Origin: Sphingomonas alpina
Lineage (GTDB): Bacteria; Pseudomonadota; Alphaproteobacteria; Sphingomonadales; Sphingomonadaceae
Length of the DNA stretch: 64,000 nt
Assembly (NCBI RefSeq): GCF_014490665.1
Contig: NZ_CP061038.1
Span: forward strand, 3,658,001-3,722,000
Direction of reading: 5' to 3'
A model generated the notes under the pieces. That model saw only the letters and a program-made list of their open reading frames with translations. It ran no database searches and was not told where the DNA came from. Made by a program: the position numbers and the translations under genes. Of this stretch, positions 59,185 through 64,000 are shown piece by piece (position 1 is the stretch's first letter; every line of letters begins with the position of its first letter).

Positions 59185-61290
59185 ATGACCTACGCGGCCG
59201 CCATGACCAGGACGAAAGCGACGGTTCCCGCCGTCGGATACGCGCCGGCGTGGAATCCCGAACTCGACCCGCTGGCATCCGCGATCCGCGAGATGGCCTG
59301 CAGCTTCAGGCCATCCGGGGTGCTGTTTGCCGCTGCACAGACGGGCCTCTTCGCCGCGCTCATGCCGGACGGCTTGACCGCGGTCGAGGCCGGTCGCGCC
59401 ACTGGCATGGCCGAAACGTCCGCCAGATTGTTGCTGAATGGACTCGTCTCGCTCAACCTCGCCGTGCATGACGGCGTGCAGTATCGGCCACTGCCGGCAC
59501 TGAACGACGCGGTGCTCATGCGCGGATTCCTGGCCGAAGCCCGGGCGCATCACCGCGAGGCCGCCGCCTGGCTGCGGACTGCGGCATTTCTGCGTGGGCT
59601 GGAGGATGTGCCGATCGCGTATCGGCGCGAATTGCTCGACGGGCGGATGGCGGAACGCCCGGGAATCCGGGCGATGAATCGTCAGCTCGCGCAAGTCGTG
59701 CTCGATCGGATGGGCGCATTGGCGTCACAAGCGCGACGCGTGCTCGACATTGGCGGCGGCGATGGCGATTTCTGCGAGGCGCTGCTGGCGTGCAATGCCG
59801 ATGCCCGGGTCGAGATACTCGACCTGGCCGGCGGGATCGGCATGTGCCAGCGTTTCGCGACGGGTCCCGACGCCGACCGGGTGACGCTGCGCATCGACGA
59901 CGCGCGCACCGCGACGACCGACACGCGCTACGACCTGATCATCATCAACGAGCTGCTCGAACTGTTCCCTCAGGCCGAAAAGCGGGCGATCGTCGAGCGG
60001 GCGGTCGCCGCGCTGGCGCCTGGCGGGCGGGTGGCAATCGTCAAGTTCGCGCTCGACCGCGATGGCGTCCAACCCGCGGGCGCGGCGCTTTTCTCGGTGC
60101 GGATGACGCTCAAATCGGACGGTGCCTATCTGGAAAGCGACGACGAGGTCGCCGCGCTGCTGAGCGCGTGCGGCTGCGACGCGATCGAGCGGCTCGACAT
60201 CGCCGGGATCAAGTCGGTGATACTGGGCAGGCGGCCGGGCGCCGCGGGCATTTTGCGGGAGAGAGACGGCATGAGCGAGACACGGGCGACGGCGGGCGAG
60301 CTCGCGCTATGGCGTGAACTGATATCGGTGGCGACATCGTTCCGCCTTGCCGGGGTGTTGTTTGCCGCCGCCGAACTCGACCTGTTCAGCCATATCCCGC
60401 CACAGGGCGGCAGCGCGGCGGAGATCGCCGAACGGATCGGTACCAGCACGGTCGGCGCCGAGGTGCTGATGAATGCGCTCGCCGCGATCGGCATCATCCA
60501 CAAGGAGGCCGGCTGTTTCGCGATTCATGACGATGTCCGCGCGTTGCTCGCCCGCGGCCCGCGCTGCATCCTGCCCGAAATCCTGCAGTTCCGCGCCGAG
60601 AACGAAATCTGGCTCCAACTCGGCGACATAATGCGCTCGCCCGGCGCGCGGCCCGAGGCGGCACGGATCATGGAGAGCGCCCATCTGCCCGAATATCTGA
60701 CCTCGGTCGCGATGGCCAACCAGCCCGCCGCCGACCTGCTGGTGGAACGGATTGCTCCTTTGCTGGAACACGCGCGGCGCGTGCTCGATCTGGGCGGGGG
60801 AAGCGGCACCTTTTCGGATCGCCTGCTATCGGTGGCGCCGCAGCTCCAGGTCACCCTGTTCGACCGCCCCGAGGTGATCGGCCAGAATGGCCCGCGCTTC
60901 GTGGACCAGATTCGAGCGGGGCAGATCGTGCTGGAGAGCGGCGACGCGCTCGACTTCACGCTGCCGGAGCGCTTCGACCTGGTGCTGGTGAGCGACCTGC
61001 TGCACTATTTCTCGCGCGACGAGAAACGCCGCATCCTCGCCAATGCCCGTCAGGCGCTCGCCCCCGGCGGCACGCTGATCATCAGCAAGTTCCGGCTTGA
61101 CGAGTCGGGCGCATCCCCCCCTGCGGCCGCGCTGATTTCGCTCAAGGTGCATCTGCAGCGGCCCGAGGCCTATCTGGAAGAGGATCGCGAGGCTGCGGCG
61201 CTGCTGCGCGAGCTGGGTCTCGAGGCGGTGACAGTCGAGACGCTCGACGAAGCAAAGTCGGTGGTGCGCGGCCGGGCGGCGCTGTCATGA
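59185..61290 (+). CDS. Fused tandem SAM methyltransferase
   Basis: A 701-residue protein made of two O-methyltransferase modules of similar plan, each with an N-terminal helical/winged-helix dimerisation part and a SAM fold. SAM motif I is VLDIGGGDGDF (residues 186-196) in the first and VLDLGGGSGTF in the second. The linker contains an internal ATG at 60271 (Met363) preceded by GGGAGAGAG, so the second half may also be made separately. The gene looks like a fusion of two adjacent genes. The substrate is unknown. Confidence 0.75.
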   Translation: MTYAAAMTRTKATVPAVGYAPAWNPELDPLASAIREMACSFRPSGVLFAAAQTGLFAALMPDGLTAVEAGRATGMAETSARLLLNGLVSLNLAVHDGVQYRPLPALNDAVLMRGFLAEARAHHREAAAWLRTAAFLRGLEDVPIAYRRELLDGRMAERPGIRAMNRQLAQVVLDRMGALASQARRVLDIGGGDGDFCEALLACNADARVEILDLAGGIGMCQRFATGPDADRVTLRIDDARTATTDTRYDLIIINELLELFPQAEKRAIVERAVAALAPGGRVAIVKFALDRDGVQPAGAALFSVRMTLKSDGAYLESDDEVAALLSACGCDAIERLDIAGIKSVILGRRPGAAGILRERDGMSETRATAGELALWRELISVATSFRLAGVLFAAAELDLFSHIPPQGGSAAEIAERIGTSTVGAEVLMNALAAIGIIHKEAGCFAIHDDVRALLARGPRCILPEILQFRAENEIWLQLGDIMRSPGARPEAARIMESAHLPEYLTSVAMANQPAADLLVERIAPLLEHARRVLDLGGGSGTFSDRLLSVAPQLQVTLFDRPEVIGQNGPRFVDQIRAGQIVLESGDALDFTLPERFDLVLVSDLLHYFSRDEKRRILANARQALAPGGTLIISKFRLDESGASPPAAALISLKVHLQRPEAYLEEDREAAALLRELGLEAVTVETLDEAKSVVRGRAALS

Positions 61291-61736
61291 GCGCATATGT
61301 CGAGCATATCCAGTACATCACCCGCGACCTCGACCGGCTGATCGACTTCTATACCCGCGTGTTTGGCTGGCGGCTGCGCGGGCGCGGCCTGGAAGCAGCG
61401 GCGGACCGGTCCTATGACTGGGTGCATATCGGTACCGACGACAGCTATGTCGCCTTTCGCACGCCCTATCATGGCGGCGAGGAGGTCGACGGCGGCACGC
61501 TCAGTCACACGCATTTCGGCATCGTCGTGCCCGATATGGCGGACCTGATCGGCCGGCTCGACGCGCTGGGCTGCGCCTATCGCCGCAAGGGCAATCACCC
61601 GTTCCGCGAACGGCTCTATATCCGCGATCCCGACGGCAACGAGATCGAGATCATCCATTACCTCAGCGCCGACCCCGGCGAACGCAATGATTACGACATC
61701 GACGACGCGCTGGCCACGGGCCGGTCGGGCAACTGA
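61287..61736 (+). CDS. VOC (glyoxalase/dioxygenase-fold) protein
   Basis: A 149-residue protein of the vicinal-oxygen-chelate fold. The first module has VEHIQYITRDLDRLIDFYTR and the second SHTHFGIVVPD and RDPDGNEIEIIHY, whose His and Glu could bind a metal. Its start overlaps the methyltransferase stop by ATGA. VOC proteins serve as isomerases, dioxygenases or resistance proteins, and here a step on a methylated small molecule is plausible. Confidence 0.8.
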   Translation: MSAYVEHIQYITRDLDRLIDFYTRVFGWRLRGRGLEAAADRSYDWVHIGTDDSYVAFRTPYHGGEEVDGGTLSHTHFGIVVPDMADLIGRLDALGCAYRRKGNHPFRERLYIRDPDGNEIEIIHYLSADPGERNDYDIDDALATGRSGN

Positions 61737-61738
61737 GC

Positions 61739-62737
61739 GTGGCGGACCAGCCCGATGCGCAAGACCTGTCGGCCGCGCTCGACCGCCTGCTCGCCGATGC
61801 CGAGATCTGGCGACCGCGCATCCTGATGTCGGCGGTGCAGCTCGACATTTTTTCTGCGATCGAGGCCGGGCCGGCGCTCGCGGCCGATATCGCCGCGCGG
61901 CTGGGAACCGCGCCGGAAGCGACCGCCCGGCTGCTGAGCGCATTGCACGAGATGGGCTATCTCGAGCTGACCGGGACCGGATACCGCAACGCGCCGTCGG
62001 CCTCGGCCTTTCTGGTCGGCGGCTCGCCGCATTATATCGGCTCCTGGTTCAAGCTGCACGATAGCGACTGGCCCGCCTGGGGCGGACTGACCCAATCGAT
62101 CCGCGACGGGCACGGTCCGGCGATGGGGAGCCTCTTCCACGATGCCACGCGACTGCGCACCTTGTTGCTTGCCGCCCATGAGCGGGCGCTGCTGTTCCAT
62201 CTCGCGCCCACTGTCGCGACAGTCGACCTGAGGGATGCGCGCAGCCTGCTGGATCTCGGCGGCGGCGCGGGAAGCTATTCGCTCGGTTTCTGCGAGGCCA
62301 ATCCCGAACTTGTCTGCACGATCTTCGACCTGCCCGACGCGATCGGGATCGCTCGCGAGATCGTCTCGCCTTATCCGATGCGGGATCGGATCCGGCTGGC
62401 GTGCGGCGATTTCACTCGCGACGACCTGGGCGGCCCCTATGACGCGGTGTTCCTCAGCAACGTGCTCCACGGCGAGAGCCCCTCCGCCGCGCTTGCCCTG
62501 CTGCGCCGCATCCGCGCGGCGCTGGGCCCGGGCGGGCAGGTGATCATCCGCGACTCCTTCCTCGACGAGGACGGCACCAACAGCCGCGGAGGCGCGGTGT
62601 TCGGCATGACGCTGATGATCGAGACGCTCGAAGGCCGGACGCACCGGCTGATTGAGGTGCGGGATATGCTGGGCGAGGCTGGATTCGGGAGCATCGAACA
62701 GCCCAATGGGCAGTTCCTGATCGGGCGTGCGGGCTAG
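61739..62737 (+). CDS. O-methyltransferase, dimerising type
   Basis: A 332-residue methyltransferase that starts at GTG, two bases after the VOC stop. The N-terminal winged-helix dimerisation region (ILMSAVQLDIFSAIEAGPAL, then AADIAARLGTAPEATARLLS) precedes SAM motif I LLDLGGGAGSYSLGF. It is of the same branch as the fused pair upstream, so the operon encodes three related modules. The substrate is unknown. Confidence 0.8.
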   Translation: MADQPDAQDLSAALDRLLADAEIWRPRILMSAVQLDIFSAIEAGPALAADIAARLGTAPEATARLLSALHEMGYLELTGTGYRNAPSASAFLVGGSPHYIGSWFKLHDSDWPAWGGLTQSIRDGHGPAMGSLFHDATRLRTLLLAAHERALLFHLAPTVATVDLRDARSLLDLGGGAGSYSLGFCEANPELVCTIFDLPDAIGIAREIVSPYPMRDRIRLACGDFTRDDLGGPYDAVFLSNVLHGESPSAALALLRRIRAALGPGGQVIIRDSFLDEDGTNSRGGAVFGMTLMIETLEGRTHRLIEVRDMLGEAGFGSIEQPNGQFLIGRAG

Positions 62738-62875
62738 AGCGGATCGGCGCCGGGCACCGTGGTCGGCGGCACCGATTCAACCCTGCTGCCGGTCATGCCA
62801 GCGTGGCGGCGGACGGGAAGCCAGCCGGTGACCCGCCCCGCTCTTTGACATGACTGGAATATACAGGGCGTTTTG

Positions 62876-63042
62876 CGACCGCTGTTCGGCAGGAACAGCG
62901 GTGAGCCGACCGCTGTTCCTGCGCTTCCCACCGCTGTTATGGATAACAGCGGTGGCAGCACTCAACAAATTGAAAACAGGCAGAAAATCTACCGCCAAAA
63001 TCCAACTTAACAGGGGTGGCTTTTTTTATTCGTGGGAACAGC
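62876..63042 (+). repeat. Multi-hairpin intergenic element, copy 4
   Basis: Contains the hairpin ACCGCTGTTC-N5-GAACAGCGGT (62876-62900), a lone arm ACCGCTGTT (62907-62915) and a 28-bp palindrome with arms CCACCGCTGTTAT (62926-62953). The core AATCCAACTTAACAGGGG (within 62995-63017) is identical to copy 1 and is again followed by GTGGC and seven T residues. A final GAACAGCGG lies at 63034-63042. It occupies the 372-bp gap between a methyltransferase and a convergent VOC gene; I see nothing else in that gap. Confidence 0.8.
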
Positions 63043-63109
63043 GGAAAATCGCCCCCAAACGACCGCGACTCGCATCGCCACCGCTGGCCGGCCGGATGTC
63101 GATCGAGCC

Positions 63110-63544
63110 CTAGGCGATCTGCGCCGCATAGGCCGGGTCGACATAGCCGACATCGACGCCGATATGCGAATAGACCTCGATGATATGGCCGTCGGGATCG
63201 GCGAAGTAGAAGACGGTGCGCAGCCCGTCCGGCGTGACGTAGATTTCCGCGAGACCCGTCGGCTGCGGGCCGACCACTTGCGGGATGCCCTGACCCTCGA
63301 TCAGCCGGGCAAACTCGTGCACGCCCTCGGTCGTCGTCTCGAACCCGAAATGGAAGCGCGGATGGCCAAAACCCTCCCCGCCCTCTTCGAGGAAGAAGTC
63401 GAAGCCGCCCACTTCGAGGATCACCTTGCCCGGGCGCAAATGGCGGACATAGGTGAAGCCGAGCTTGCGCACGTAGAAATCCATCGACTTTTCAAGGTCG
63501 GTCACCGGCAGATTGAGGTGCGTCAAGGAAATCGCGTGGTTCAT
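63110..63544 (-). CDS. VOC/glyoxalase-type protein
   Basis: A 144-residue VOC-fold protein. The modules begin ISLTHLNLPVTDLEKSMDFY and PRFHFGFETTTEGVHEFARL, and the C-terminal FADPDGHIIEVYSHIG supplies the Glu. Metal ligands His and Glu are in the usual places. It lies 90 bp downstream of a NadR-like ATPase gene on the same strand. The substrate is unknown. Confidence 0.8.
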   Translation of the reverse strand: MNHAISLTHLNLPVTDLEKSMDFYVRKLGFTYVRHLRPGKVILEVGGFDFFLEEGGEGFGHPRFHFGFETTTEGVHEFARLIEGQGIPQVVGPQPTGLAEIYVTPDGLRTVFYFADPDGHIIEVYSHIGVDVGYVDPAYAAQIA

Positions 63545-63634
63545 GCTGATCGTCCCCGGACAATATCGCGCCGATTCTCTACCATCGCGATGCGGTCGAT
63601 GGTCAGGGAGATGGGTGCAAAATGGACGGATTCC

Positions 63635-64000
63635 TCATTTCCCGCCAAGCAGCCGCACGACCTGGTCGCAGCGCTGCTCGACCGACCCGGTGAGCAGCGC
63701 ATAGGGCCTGCCCGCCTCGGCCAGCCTTTCCCGGTACCAGTCATGCTGGCGCATGCGGAACTCGGCGTCGCGTCGGGTCCCGTCCTGCACGAACGCGAAG
63801 TCTGGCGCACAGAGGAGCAGGTGATCGTAGCGCCGCTGCGCCATGACCGCGACGCGGGGATCGGTCTCCCCGAACATCGCATCGCTGTAGAAGGCGGTGA
63901 CCAGCGGCGTGGTATCGCAGAACAGCCATTGCCCCGCAGCGCGCGTTGCAGCGTCCTCGCGCGCGATCTGCTCGGTCGCGATGGCGAGCATATCGCTCAG
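63635..64000 (-). CDS. NadR-like P-loop ATPase/kinase, C-terminal part
   Basis: The minus-strand frame runs past the window edge, so the N-terminal part with the P-loop is missing. The visible residues include WLFCDTTPLVTAFYSDAMFG, LLLCAPDFAFVQDGTRRD and RQHDWYRERLAEAGRPYALL, which match the C-terminal half of the AAA_28/NadR-type small-molecule kinase family. The stop is at 63635. The kinase substrate, possibly nicotinamide riboside, cannot be confirmed from this part. Confidence 0.7.
   Translation of the reverse strand: MSDMLAIATEQIAREDAATRAAGQWLFCDTTPLVTAFYSDAMFGETDPRVAVMAQRRYDHLLLCAPDFAFVQDGTRRDAEFRMRQHDWYRERLAEAGRPYALLTGSVEQRCDQVVRLLGGK

Noticed and set aside
1..64000. tRNA or rRNA genes, prophage or plasmid replication genes
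   Set aside because: I found no T-loop/acceptor patterns, rRNA-like stretches, phage structural genes or replication initiators.

Overview
This 64 kb window is high-GC DNA that reads as a sphingomonad-type alphaproteobacterium. That placement is inferred from codon usage, a TonB-dependent receptor with a secreted-protein-rich gene complement, KaiC-like/hybrid-kinase signalling and short dispersed intergenic inverted repeats. I see no rRNA, tRNA, CRISPR array, integrase or transposase. Genes are dense, mostly in short operons with ATGA/GTGA stop-start overlaps.

Layout. 1-9.5 kb: a cut DoxX-type gene, a small membrane protein, a HAD phosphatase, a MerR regulator divergent from a methyltransferase with a SoxR-like operator between them, an AraC regulator divergent from a fosmidomycin-resistance-type MFS pump, and a large M16 metallopeptidase. 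10-14.3 kb: a two-domain KaiC-like ATPase overlapping a hybrid histidine kinase. 14.4-22.9 kb: ArsR, NIPSNAP, ABM monooxygenase, three alpha/beta hydrolases, TetR, SDR, a GlxA-type regulator and an O6-alkylguanine-DNA alkyltransferase. 23.4-27.9 kb: a tryptophan-to-anthranilate catabolic operon (Lrp-type regulator, kynA, kynU, anthranilate/benzoate-type CoA ligase) whose next two genes, a 2-aminobenzoyl-CoA monooxygenase and a RidA protein, survive only as fused fragments. 28-35.4 kb: a four-gene MoxR/vWA-like/propeller-type operon behind a Crp/Fnr regulator. 36.4-38.8 kb: an arthropod-hemocyanin/phenoloxidase-like type-3 copper protein with an apparent one-base frameshift, preceded by a 105-aa companion. 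39.5-43.5 kb: tesA divergent from ybbA-ybbP. 43.6-50.6 kb: a seven-gene organosulfur/sulfonate-type operon (aldo/keto reductase, TauD-like dioxygenase, ABC importer, LLM flavin monooxygenase, nitroreductase). 51-53.3 kb: a TonB-dependent receptor. 53.3-62.7 kb: an unfamiliar cluster of two very small proteins, an FGE-fold protein lacking the usual catalytic cysteines, two long propeller proteins, an FMN reductase, a fused tandem methyltransferase, a VOC protein and another methyltransferase. The window ends in a VOC protein and a cut NadR-like ATPase.

Between genes, four copies of a roughly 170-185 bp element (9.8, 23.1, 39.0 and 62.9 kb) share a core and carry several hairpin arms built on CTGTTA/TAACAG. 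The bases outside this hexamer differ from copy to copy but stay complementary within a copy. I do not recognise this family. The strongest candidates for something undescribed are this element and the 53.3-62.7 kb cluster. The MoxR/propeller operon resembles the published MoxR-vWA-propeller ternary systems.
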